From Membranipora membranacea (Eukaryota > Bryozoa > Gymnolaemata > Cheilostomatida > Membraniporidae): DNA of 64,000 nt. The notes under the pieces are model-generated. The model searched no databases. It had not been told where the DNA came from and worked only from the letters and a program-made list of their open reading frames with translations. Positions within the stretch are counted from its first letter, which is position 1, and every line of letters begins with the position of its first letter. The stretch covers positions 19,030,948 to 19,094,947 of the forward strand of contig OU612071.1 in assembly GCA_914767715.1 (NCBI GenBank), written 5' to 3'. The position numbers and the translations under genes are program-made. Of the stretch, positions 25,101 to 35,500 are shown in pieces.

Positions 25101-28100
25101 CCTTTATAAGTGCTGTGACAATACAGAGGCTGAATGTGATTTACTTCGATGTCGTCATTTAGGATGATATGACATATTTGCAGACATATGCCTAGGCCCA
25201 GATGTCCTAACTGCACCCAATGGAGTACTAACATCAGCTAATTATCCCTACTGGTATGATGCGAACACAGAGTGCTCAAAAACTGTGTCAGCTGAAGATA
25301 GCGAAGGAGGAATGATTGTGATTATGTTCACTAGAATCTCTGTGGCAGATTATGTAAAATATGAATGTTCTCATGACTTTGTCGAGGTGGGTCTCGACAC
25401 ATGATTAACAATTTTGTTGATTTCGCTATCCTTTTAGGACTTCGTAAAAATAATTACAGTGGATGATTATTGTCATGAATTTTCCTATACATCTAGATAG
25501 CGCACATATTATTTTTTATGACCTCATCAAGCAAGCAAGCAAGCGAGCAAGCATGCAAGCAAAAAGCAAGCAAGCAGGCAAGCAGGAAACCAGGCAAACA
25601 GGCAAGCAGGCAGGCGGATGGGTGGGTGGGCGGGCAGGCAGGCGGGCAGGCAAGCTAGTAAGCTAGCAAGCAAGCAAGCACACGATTACATATTTTAGTC
25701 GAGCCATATTATTATGGATACATCTGGCAGCTGGGCTGTAACTGCCAACCCATAGACTGCAGTGCTATTGCAATATTAAATATAGTATAATTCTATAATT
25801 TCAGATCATTGATGGTGACACTGGTAGTCCAATATTTGATAAGATATGCGGGCATTCTACCATGCAAACGCACACTGCACGAACTTGCTCTCCAACTGTT
25901 ACCATTCGCTTCTATACAGATGATGCAATAAGTTGGATGGGATGGCGCCTTGAGTGGTCATGTATGTAATTAAACTATTTTTCTACTGTTTGCGCATAGA
26001 GCCACACCCACACCAGTTAATAAAATTAAGTGATAAATGTGAAAATATGCCCGTTTTCTTTCTGACAGACTTAAGCATCTGTATTAATTTCCCTTTGGTT
26101 TGCTTTCCAATGTGATGTGCACTTATCAAGGTAGATCCACAATAGGGTTGTTATCTCTCAAACCATGCTGTATCATCTTCATTGCTGTTGATGTAGAATA
26201 TTGAAATTGAATATAGCACAGCCCACTTCTTGTCTATTTTTTAACCTTACTCCCTGAATATTGTTAACTTCGACGATTTCGGGATGTCAGAAGTTTAATT
26301 ATGTTTTTTATCTTTCAGACGAATCGCCCCTTGATCTTGAAGAACCATCATCATGTACACCTGGCTGGTTCGAGTTGCCGAAGATTACAGGTAAAACCAA
26401 ACAAATGAAACCACTAGTTTGAATGTTGACATAAGCTTTCCAACCAAACATATGAAAACTATCCATGAGAATGAAACTTTTGTGTATAACATTTTAATGG
26501 TGTTTTCTGTCTTGCCTTGAATTAGAAACCTGGTTCACTAATCAAATCAAAATTCAGGTTCGACTGACCGTATTACTACTGTAATATGAATGTTTTACAG
26601 GATATCTGGAACGCATGTGAACTGGCCTTAAAACCCCCTCCATAGGTCACAGGTAGATTTTTCTTTCATGCCATACTCTGAATAAAAGGCTAAAATTCCA
26701 GTGGGGTGTATATTATTACGAAAGGGTTGAGTAACTTTTCAACAAACCATCCACTACTAATATACAGTTTTATCTCTTTTCTATCATTATCACTCAGCAT
26801 AACATGACATCACAGAGTAAGGATATACTGGGGGACACTTCAATGATCGTTAGAGTGCTTGTGGTTTTTGATTGAGTGGGAAAAAAATAATCAACCTGGC
26901 CACCTGCCAATTTTATATCTTATATAAGCTACAATGGAGTTTTGTGATGCAGACATAGTCACCTATGATAGGTCATAATTCATTCTGTATTTATCCTAAA
27001 TACTGATTTCAAACTCTTTTGAAATTTCCAACCTTCAAGCTATACACAATATTGTTGTAACTTTTCGCTAGGATACATAGGCCATGATGAATCCAGGTTT
27101 TCAAAATGAGTTTTTTTTAAAAAGATTTACATTGACGTGTCCCCTCTGTATATTTTTACTCTGTGATGATATTATGCTTGCAGATATTTGCCAAGGCACA
27201 GATGTTACTGCACCTAGCGGAGAACTTGCCTCCCCTGATTATCCAGGTGCTTATTTTAATGACATAGATTGCTCGAAGAAAATATCTGTTGGAAGGAACT
27301 TGGGAAATATGATTGCTATTTCATTCACTAGATTTGATGTAGAACCTTCCAAAAACTGTATCAATGATTATGTGGAGGTTAGTTTATAGAGTTATTTTCC
27401 CTGTATTTGTGTTGCATTATTTGTAATCTGCAGCAAACTGGGTACTTCAGACTACTCATGGTAGCTTCATCTAATGCATGAAATTATTAGTAGTTAATAA
27501 ACTTTAGCACTGTGTACACCAAGAAAAAAGACAAGGCTGATATAAACCTAGGCTAAATGAAAACATGTCTCTAATGGGTTCGTGAAATGAGTATACTAAT
27601 TCTGATTGATTATTGATTCAGTCTGGCAAAATTTGATTCTAATGCTAGAACTGATGAAGGTTTTTCAAATGTTTATTATCTCATATTCTGTTTAATTTAT
27701 TGTCGGAAACAATTCAGAATTTCTGTTTATGTTTTTCATAATGATAAACAATAAATAAATTGAAAATGAATCACACCGCTTTCTGTATCACTCAGGAACA
27801 GAAGAATAGGAATGGATACCTTCTACATTTTGGTTCAACTAATGTATTCTGCTATATCTTTTGTTTTAGATTCTTCATGGTGAGACTCGCGCTCTGCTGG
27901 CTAAGTTATGCGGATATGTGATTCAAGTTCTAAAACCGTGCACACCATCTGTAATCGTCAACTTTGTTACCAACTCCGAGAATCGTGACTTTGGTTGGCA
28001 CCTTGAATGGTCATGTAAGTGTATGCTTATTCTTTCATCAGAAACAAATCAGATAGTTTTATTCAACATACTATCAAGCTCTCAACTTATGTAGTCAAGT

Positions 28101-29403
28101 AAGAGGGTGTGGACATGAGGCAACTCTAAATATACTATTCCATTTCCACTGATGCCTCATCCATTAGTAACAGAGCTTTTAAGGCTTCCAAAATAAAGTA
28201 TTGGCATCCGGATAAGTTTCCAAAATATCAAATTGTGGAAGCTGCATTTTTTGTAACATTTAATACACATTTTCAGGTAGCCCGATATCATAAATATCAT
28301 CGATATGACACATGTGCAGTGTCTGAAAAATGTTACTGCGGGTTTTTAATGCAGCAGAAAACAACAAAATTTCATACCAAAGCAGGTCTAGAGTATGTAT
28401 TTCCCCCTTGATGATTGACAATGAAATAAGTTCTCAATTTAGTCCACTTTTGACCAATAATCTTTACAGACTATGTTCAGTAGAAGCAGCAACCTAATTA
28501 GCTTACTTACTAAAAGATTCATCATTATTTGGCAATGTTTATTCGATAGAGCAAGCTTTTATCTGATATTTGGATTTCCAATACATTAGATATCCTGCTT
28601 TGGAAAGTTTGAAATTGTGTATCACCTCCATGTCACTGACGATCATGTACCATTGTGTTTGTAGCCTCTCCTGAAAAGTAATAGCACCAATATATGGTAA
28701 GTGGTTTCTCATGAGAGAGAAATTGTTTTCCATCTTTTCATCATGTTGAGTGAAAAACTTAAAAGCATTGTATTTGCGATAATAATATAACGACAGAAGG
28801 AGAACCAATTTATAAACATTTATTTGCTGGAGAACTGATTGAGAAGAGCATATTTCTGAGAGACAATACATTCGATAAATAGTTTGTATGAGGTAACCAA
28901 AATTTGTAGACACGCTCTTGTCACATGCAAAAATGTCTATTTGTAATCTTTTTCCAAAATTGACTTTCTTTGTTATGAAAATTAATCTTTTCCTACAGTT
29001 TAACGCAATAAAAAGCTCTCTGAAATTTACACCAGAAAGCCAAAAAAGAAGACTCAAAACAGTTCTATTATTTCAAATAGCCTAAAAGCTATGCGCTACA
29101 ATGCAATTACAATTCTAATGACAAAGCTTATTAACAATAAACAATTGTTATAACTGGATTTTTTGCAGATTCATTGTAGACTTAGAATTAAAACTTTTTG
29201 TTTATATCATTAGTGTCCTTAGAGAACGCCCTTATACATAATTTTGAAGAAATCATTCGCTATGCGAGCAGTGATTTATAACTTTGTGGTAGATTGAGTG
29301 ACATATCTGCAGTATCATGGCTCCTTATTCTTTGAATTGATGTTATTGAAATAAAATCTGACAAGCATTTGATTAGTTATATATTTCATTTACAGATGAC
29401 TGA
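19170..29403 (+). CDS. Secreted EGF plus three-CUB protein, complete 13-exon model
   Basis: Exons 19170-19211, 19923-20106, 20798-20899, 22087-22161, 22387-22583, 23126-23270, 24196-24288, 25184-25386, 25805-25961, 26319-26390, 27184-27377, 27870-28014 and 29396-29403 total 1617 nt, encoding 538 residues; every junction is phase-consistent. Residues 1-23 form a signal peptide (MRFWSAVCLSLVLL start, likely cut after HISA). Residues 24-75 are Cys-rich. About 76-109 is a calcium-type EGF domain starting DINEC. CUB1 (135-248), CUB2 (280-399) and CUB3 (424-536) each have four cysteines, an SPNYP-like motif (LTSPNYP, LTSANYP, LASPDYP) and GW-x-L-x-WS at the end. CUB1 keeps the acidic residues of calcium-binding CUBs (FDVE, KDYVE, SD). 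The protein ends EWSYD. The first CUB donor, GTTTGT, is weak. It is inferred to be an extracellular adhesion or recognition protein; there is no enzyme domain or membrane segment. Confidence 0.9.
24290..24960. repeat. Head-to-head pair of tRNA-derived SINEs forming an inverted repeat
   Basis: Arms 24290-24604 and 24625-24960 match in reverse complement (shared AATCCAAATATTGAGGAAGT and CGGGCAATCCTTG). At the centre the minus strand reads TAGCTCAGAGTTAGCGGC, then CTGGGTTCGTGACC, a clear tRNA A/B box pair; the right copy has a related GATGGTAGCAGCGTTGCC. The left tail starts right after the donor of CUB-gene exon 7. Confidence 0.75.
25529..25680 (+). repeat. AAGC/AGGC tetranucleotide microsatellite
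   Basis: An impure run of CAAG, CAGG and GGGC tetranucleotides of about 150 bp in the intron splitting CUB2. The 67-codon open frame over it is an artefact of the repeat. Confidence 0.9.
28539..29057 (-). other. Unassigned 172-codon open frame in the last CUB-gene intron
   Basis: This is the longest uninterrupted frame of the window, on the strand opposite the CUB gene. The product is rich in Leu, Tyr and Phe and has no motif I recognise. There is no Kozak-like start, signal peptide or poly(A) signal. It could be chance, or part of an old mobile element; I do not call it a gene. Confidence 0.2.
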
Positions 29404-29601
29404 TAGACGGGGCTCTTCAGGAAGAGTCACACAATGATAATACATGCAGATTATATAACTTATCGATTTGAATGTCTACGAGTAATATTTTTTCTCTTCT
29501 CCTAAATGTTAACACTAGCGTCAAACTCCATACTTGGAGGAATTTCTGTTTTCTTGTTTACTTCTCATTCCAACTTTCTAGAACTAAAAGATGTGTCCTT
29601 T

Positions 29602-29607
29602 AATAAA
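29602..29607 (+). terminator. Polyadenylation signal AATAAA of the CUB gene
   Basis: AATAAA lies 199 nt downstream of the TGA at 29401-29403. It supports the very short final exon that adds only Tyr-Asp and the stop. Confidence 0.5.
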
Positions 29608-29869
29608 AAATTCAGTAAAATGAAATGAGTTAAAGTTATGAATTCAATCATTCATCTTAAGTCAACCTTTTTTTGTTTATATTTTTAATGGCAATTCTGA
29701 AAAACATTTTCTTGAACATGATATCGATGCCTATGAAGTATCTAAAACAAAAAATGTCTTCACCAGGATTTGAACTTGGGCCTCATGTGCAACAAGCATG
29801 TTTTAATTGTGGTGTATATAAATATAATAAGTTATAGTTTGCACCTCTTTGCTTCTCTTTTGGTTACAT

Positions 29870-29945
29870 CCAAGATTTGAACTTGAGTCACTTGTGTTGT
29901 TATCGAGCACACTAGCAACTTGGCCACACCGTCCTGCTGAAGCTT
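29870..29945 (-). repeat. tRNA-like SINE head, minus strand
   Basis: The minus strand reads GGTGTGGCCAAGTTGCTAGT, then TCGATAACAACAC and AGTTCAAATCTTGG, resembling a serine/leucine-type tRNA with D arm, anticodon arm and T arm. A second B-box-like AAGTTCAAATCC lies just downstream near 29765. No acceptor-stem pairing was found, so it is taken as a SINE relic. Confidence 0.5.
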
Positions 29946-30065
29946 CCAGATTTTCAGCTGTGGCAGCAGCGGTTTAAGCACAGAAATCTCTAAACTGTGT
30001 GACTCTAAGGCATGTTCCGGACCTATTCAATTTAGAATTTAGATAAAATCGAAGCTATTACTTAC

Positions 30066-30210
30066 AAAACCATTTAAGTCGCCATCCCAGGTCTGTCTTC
30101 TGGTTGTCTGAGACAAAGTTGATGATTACAGAATTGATGCACTGTCTGAGAATTTGATCGATATATCCGCATAACTAAGCTAGCAGAGCGCCAGTCTCCC
30201 CGTCAAGAAT
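30066..30210 (-). pseudogene. Dead CUB second-half exon in inverted orientation
   Basis: The minus strand is homologous to CUB3 exon 27870-28014 and is exactly the same length, 145 nt. It reads ILDGETGALLA, an in-frame TAG where the live exon has AAG, then LCGY and, near the end, DLGWRLKWF, followed by an intact GTAAGT donor. The acceptor position reads TTCAT where the live exons have a CAG or TAG. It is thus disabled twice. It lies 0.7 kb beyond the end of the CUB gene. Confidence 0.85.
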
Positions 30211-30411
30211 ATGAAATAAGCAGCACAATATAAAAGTTGAATAGTTCATTTGTTTTAGCACAATGTATTTACTCCATTCATATTGTACATGACAATCCTT
30301 TTTAGTAAAGATAGAAAAACAAAATCTAACAAGACAGTACTATGGTAAACTTTTGTATCAAACCTGAAGGACAATGGTAACTATAAAAATATCTAACAAA
30401 ATTAACAGAAG

Positions 30412-30640
30412 GTGAGGGATTTTGCTCAGTTATTCTTCAGCGGGCATATATTGAAGGTCGTTGGAAGAAATTCCACTGTAGACTGCAGAAACTTGGGTAT
30501 TGTTGGATCCCCAGGTGTGCTCCAACCTGCCTGCACACTGAGAGCAAATTGGTGCAAACTTTGTGGCCTCCCCCTTAAGGCACTCAGATCTAGCCATCAT
30601 TCTCTGAGGGGTGGTGAGTGACAAGTCCTTGCGATCTTAA
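30412..30640 (+). repeat. SINE-like element, plus copy
   Basis: A TTTTGCTCAGTTATTC A-box-like start is followed by a degenerate B box and the GGTGTGCTCCAACCTGCCTG body shared with the minus-strand copy at 13.9 kb and more weakly with 49.0 kb. The 69-codon open frame across it is not a gene. Confidence 0.5.
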
Positions 30641-30943
30641 TCGACATAACTAAGGTTATTTATCATACTCAAATCTTCATTCAAACAATCAGAGAGCGTA
30701 TCAAATCTACTTCTGTCAATCAGTATCAGCAGACATTCAGAAATCAGTTATATGGTAATTTTGGGACCATCATAGAAGAAAGCATTTGTATGCAGTTAGA
30801 TGACAAGGGACTCTAAACTCTTAGCTCTCCAGGTCAACACATTATTGGTGACGCCCTTTTATACAAACGGTGATAAAATATGAATGATCGAATATTCACA
30901 GGCATGTTTAGGCCCCAGGCTGAAATAACCCAATAATCTTAAG

Positions 30944-31165
30944 GCTGGTTCATATGTCCCAGATGACATTGGGATGCCATCCCAGATGCTGATCCCAGAT
31001 GGTCCCATTCTTATGTTCACATTGTAAAATTCATCCCAGACTAGCAGTTAGGATATCGTCTGGGATAGTGCTGGGATGATGTTCACATTTTTTAGGATCG
31101 TCGCAGATAGTCCAAGATCGACCCAGATCATCCCAGATCATCCAAATGTCTGGTTCACATAGCAC
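30944..31165 (+). repeat. Degenerate repeat of CCCAGAT / TTCACAT motifs
   Basis: CTGGTTCATATGTCCCAGAT at 30945 recurs as CTGGTTCACATAGCACCCAG at 31150, with TTCACAT, CATCCCAGA and GGGATG motifs repeated between. It is likely a short non-autonomous element or decayed tandem array. Confidence 0.5.
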
Positions 31166-31236
31166 CCAGATGCAAAATGAGTCTGGAGTTTTTATTTGGA
31201 TTATCACAAATGAAACAATGAAACCAAATTTTGGCT

Positions 31237-32074
31237 GTCTGACCAAGCAGTTAGATGGAAGGAGAGTAATCACGTGACCAATCTAATTATACTATATATG
31301 ACCTAGCTACCGACCCACATGAAAAACAAAATGGCTGAACAAGATTAATAATTTCAATTGCATATTGTGGCAGTAAACACATTAAGATAGCACATTTTAG
31401 CAAATAAAGTATCCTCGCCATTAGAACGACTTATATCTTTCTGTTGCCAAGTATACCCAGCTGAATTACTGTCCTGTTAAGAAGATTATCATGGCCAAAG
31501 TTGTGAAAATACTGAGATCACGCAATTTTCACCTTTGTACTCTATGGAAATCCCAACACATGCACCTAGCACTTGTTTGTTGATATCATATGAAAGAGAA
31601 AACTCTGATTGGTTACCCAAACTAAATAAAATGAACAAACTATATTCAGGGGTAGTATGTATCAAGATTTTATTTTTTAGTTCTTCATTAATCAGCCATT
31701 AGATAGTCAAAATTTGTCAAAAGTAAACTTTACCTTAGTTACAGTGAAGATGGTAGTACTTTATTTTCCGAGAATGGTAAACACCTCATGATCACACTAG
31801 ACATTACCATTTTTCTTGGTTCTACCCCTGCTTTTTTTAAGTGGTGATTCTCTTCTTGACCCACAAAGATATCAGCCCCTCAAATTTGCTAACATGTACC
31901 TCCAAAAGCAGAGAGGAGTTAAAAACGAGTTATCCTCTCATGTTTATTTAGTTTCGACCAATTGTATTGGGGAAATTCGTCACAGCCCTATTTATGCAAA
32001 GGAGGAAACAGTCTGAACATAAAATGCCTATTATCACGTGACCACCCTCCTTCCCTCTAACTCCTTGGTCTGAC
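31237..32074. mobile_element. Non-autonomous DNA transposon with ~43-bp inverted termini
   Basis: The left end (31237: GTCTGACCAAGCAGTTAGAT and on to AATCACGTGACC) matches the reverse complement of the right end (32074: GTCAGACCAAGGAGTTAGAG and on to GTCACGTGAT) at roughly 80 percent over 43 bp. The interior has no transposase. No clear target duplication was seen, so the superfamily is undetermined. Confidence 0.6.
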
Positions 32075-32559
32075 GAATCACCCATTCTTGCTGAATTTTA
32101 ATTGCTTGATTAATTTTCTACTCTACATTCGAACAAGTTATTGCCATTGATAGTTACTGCATATAACATGAAAATAAACAGGCGCCACTGCAAATTAATG
32201 AATGTAAATAGGTAAAACAGATTTCAGGGATAACCAACTGTAGTGCCATCAGTTAGCCATCACCATTAAAAAATGTCATTATCACTTAATTGTGAATGAA
32301 CATGAATATTGGCATAACTACTTTTGCGGCTTTTAGGAAAATAAATTAACTAAAGGCATCTTTATCACGATGTGGGCATAGGATTGATTTTTTTAAGCTG
32401 CCAAAGGGTAGTCCTTGAACATGTGGAAATTCATATAACTTGTCCTTGGTGTAATTCTTTGAAATGAACACTGGGACAAATGGAAAGGCAAACACCTGTT
32501 AGGATTCCGTGTTGGTTAGGCTTAATTTGACATAGCCCGATGTCCACACTTAGCTGGTT

Positions 32560-32912
32560 TATTGTTTTAGTTTAATTTGATTTTTGTTTGGCATTCGATC
32601 GTTTTTTAGCGCTTGAATTGGTTGGGAAGCGGACGCTCTTTTTAACGTGCAGTCGGAAGTCAGAGTCGGGTGATGTGGTGGTGCGTCTGGCTGACGTGCC
32701 CAATGGTTGCGAAGCTGTCGGCGCAGTCGTGGTACAGTTGGCTATCAGTAATATATATCTCAGGCCTGACAACTGTTGTCAGGCTTGTGATATATTCGTT
32801 ATTGTCATCGTAGTCATGATGATAGAGCTGTATGTACTGGTTACACCGATGGCCATCCATATTTAAGATGATACGTCTGTCCGCTCCGCAGCGTCCCGTC
32901 GGCTGCGGTTTT
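32560..32912 (+). other. GC-richer segment with strong hairpins, origin unknown
   Basis: It stands out by composition from its AT-rich flanks. It holds CCTGACAA-ctg-TTGTCAGG at 32763-32781 and CCGCAGC-(9 nt)-GCTGCGG followed by TTTTATTTTTT near 32885-32920. Open frames of 66-92 codons exist on both strands; one ends in a hydrophobic IFVIVIVVMMIEL run. No family is recognised. Candidate insertion or fragment of a mobile element. Confidence 0.35.
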
Positions 32913-32920
32913 ATTTTTTA

Positions 32921-35500
32921 TATATATCATATGTATTATAACATGTAGTCATAGGCTATAGAAAACTTTTGGACCATGATAGTATCTGAGTCTCATCAAT
33001 CCTTGTATTTAGTATATCGCACATGTGCTGCACCATACCACCTTCTTTTTTTTACTTGTTCATAACTTGCTCAATTATCTTTAGCTTTTAACTTTAGTCA
33101 TGAGCATATACAAAATTCCTATTCTACATTACCTGTACATACATAAATTATAATTGACAAATGTTTGTTGACTTTGCTGGTCCTTGCAATAATCTGAATC
33201 CTCGAAAGTAACAACATTATGACTTGCTGTAGTATAGATGCAGACCCAGGGCAAGATTTTGAAAAAACGCACAAATTGAACAGTAACATGAATTCTGTCA
33301 CTGGCCCTGTCATTTTTTTAGATATTTCAGGAATGTAATTCCTAAATGGTGATAAATATACCAACGTCGACCATACAGATACTTGCTGACTGACTATACA
33401 GCACAGCAGAATATCTCACTAAGAATATTATGTGTGTTATTAGTGGTGAGCCCTCCAGACACACGGATATCATAATCCTATAGGCCTCCAGCACAATTAC
33501 ATCAGTGTTTTTCAATAATCAAAATATCTGTATGATTAAATACCATAGAAGATCGACTCAGCAATACACATTCAAGTAAAATTTAACCTCAAACATTTAG
33601 GTGTACTCTGAAAATACTATTCTTGAACAGTATCCATTGGAGCTGGTAAAATCTTTGCAACATCCCACCTCATACTTGGCTTGGCGTAAAATAGGCAACA
33701 TCTAATTCTTCGGAATTATGAATGGATTAAAAATCCTAATCCATGCCATGTTTTGGAATATAGAAGCATATTAAGTGAGGATGGTATAGCATAAACATCT
33801 TTCCCCTGAGCACTCTCTACTTGGTTGTGTGCTAAGTCCCGGAAGAAGGTTAACTCAGCAAGCCAAGAGTAAAGTGGTCGCAACCTTGTATTATTTCAAG
33901 AAGTATGGACCATGGTTTGGTTGAGTTAAGGGAATGTTGATAACTGATTTTTGACAAGGTGTCATGATTGATTGCAATTTTTATCAGAACTGGGGTTTTG
34001 GGCTTGGGATACTGGTTGGAAATTATATTTGGTTTGAGCAGGAATTACAAAATTTCTAGCCTGCATATCTCAATAAACAATTCCATCTAGATAAAAGTGC
34101 AGATCTGACTGGGTAAAAGTGCAATACTACAAAACAAAAAGAGTATCGAGTCATATTAAGATTCACGAAGTTTCTGAATATATATGTAGAATAGTGAAGA
34201 TTAGTAATTATGAGTTTTATAGTCATTCTCATGGAATTTGATGGGTGGCTGCCAATCCGTCCTAATAGTCTACACTTAAAACTTAGTAACCAACAGAAAT
34301 GTTCTTTTGTTTAAGTTTAGTGTAGCACCTCCATTGTCATTTGTAAATTGCTCAACCGCTTTGATAAAAGGCAATTGAGATTTGTTTGAAAGTGTAGACA
34401 ATTGCATAGAAACTACAAATATATAGGCTCTTTGCACTGCATTGCGCAACCCTATCACACCACTGATTGATGAAAAAAACACCATAATGAAAAAGTAAAT
34501 CGCATTTTAAAGTAATGTTAAGAACTTATTTCAAACATGCCCTCAGACGCATCTTTAGATAATGTGATGAACTGATGCAAGAAAAATCAGATCTCTGTGA
34601 CTTACCATGTCCAAATGTAATTCTGCCCAAACAGAAAAACATGAACTTGGCGATTTTCTGACAGATTTTGAGTTTTTTGCAGAAAAAAATTGATGAATAG
34701 CTGAATGACTGACGAACAATCCAGATGATCAAATGTGGTTATTCTAAATTGAAAATTGTAGGAGGGAGATAGCTTTTTGAAAAGTAAGGAGGAGATAACT
34801 ACAACTAAGCATTTTTGACTTTAAATAACTGAGCAGCGTTACAATCTGTGCCATTGTTTATGTAACACAAAAAATGAATTTTGTAGCGAATTTTAAATCA
34901 AGATGTCATTAATCATTATGCTGTTCGCTTTTAAATGTTGTAATATAAGACTAGGCTTGTTGACAATGTCATGAGTAAGTGGAGGAGAACTCGGTAACAT
35001 GGACAAAGTAAGTCACATACAACATTTAAGCCTGCTGTACTGCAGCCTACAAATTTCTGCTAGGGTGTCTTAAATCAAGGCTTGATCTGATCTCAAGTGC
35101 CCTTGTTTCTCAAAGATGATTTCTGGCATATAGAGAAGCATTCTTTAGAGCTTTTTGGGGTTGCCGGTCTAATTTACCTGTTCAGAGCGTGGACTGCAAT
35201 TATCTTCTCAAGATGAAATGACGTCAGGCATTTGTATGTAATAATAAATCTAATATATTGACATGACTAACAAAAAAAGAGATGAACATTAAAGATTCGA
35301 AAAAAAGGTATGGGATGGGAGAAAACACACAAAAAAACGAGGAACATTATTTTTTAGGGCCGCGGGCGTGAACTTGCTTATTGTCTTCGAGAAAAAATTA
35401 AGTCATGTGGTCCTTCAAGGTCATCATTTCAACTTGCATGCAGATTATCTTATCTTGTATATAATAGATGAGATACATATTTCTGGTTACATTATTTTGA
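32921..35500. other. No gene recognised
   Basis: About 2.6 kb of AT-rich intergenic sequence downstream of the membrane-protein gene. The short open frames have no domain or splice context, and no clear repeat was seen. Confidence 0.4.

Larger units (their letters stand above)
22087..28014 (+). repeat. Three-exon CUB module repeated three times
   Basis: Linker exon (75, 93, 72 nt), CUB first-half exon (197, 203, 194 nt) and CUB second-half exon (145, 157, 145 nt) recur in order with identical phases (1 to 1, 1 to 0, 0 to 1). Each linker contains C-T-P. The unit is phase-symmetric, so it can be added without breaking the frame. Confidence 0.85.

Noticed and set aside
25463-25666. 67-codon Lys/Gly/Arg-rich frame
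   Set aside because: Translation of the AAGC/AGGC microsatellite.
28539-29057. 172-codon minus-strand gene
   Set aside because: No domain, signal, splice or poly(A) context; kept only as an unassigned frame.
32870-32925. Bacterial intrinsic terminator
   Set aside because: The hairpin plus T-run looks right, but the window is animal DNA with introns; contamination is not indicated.
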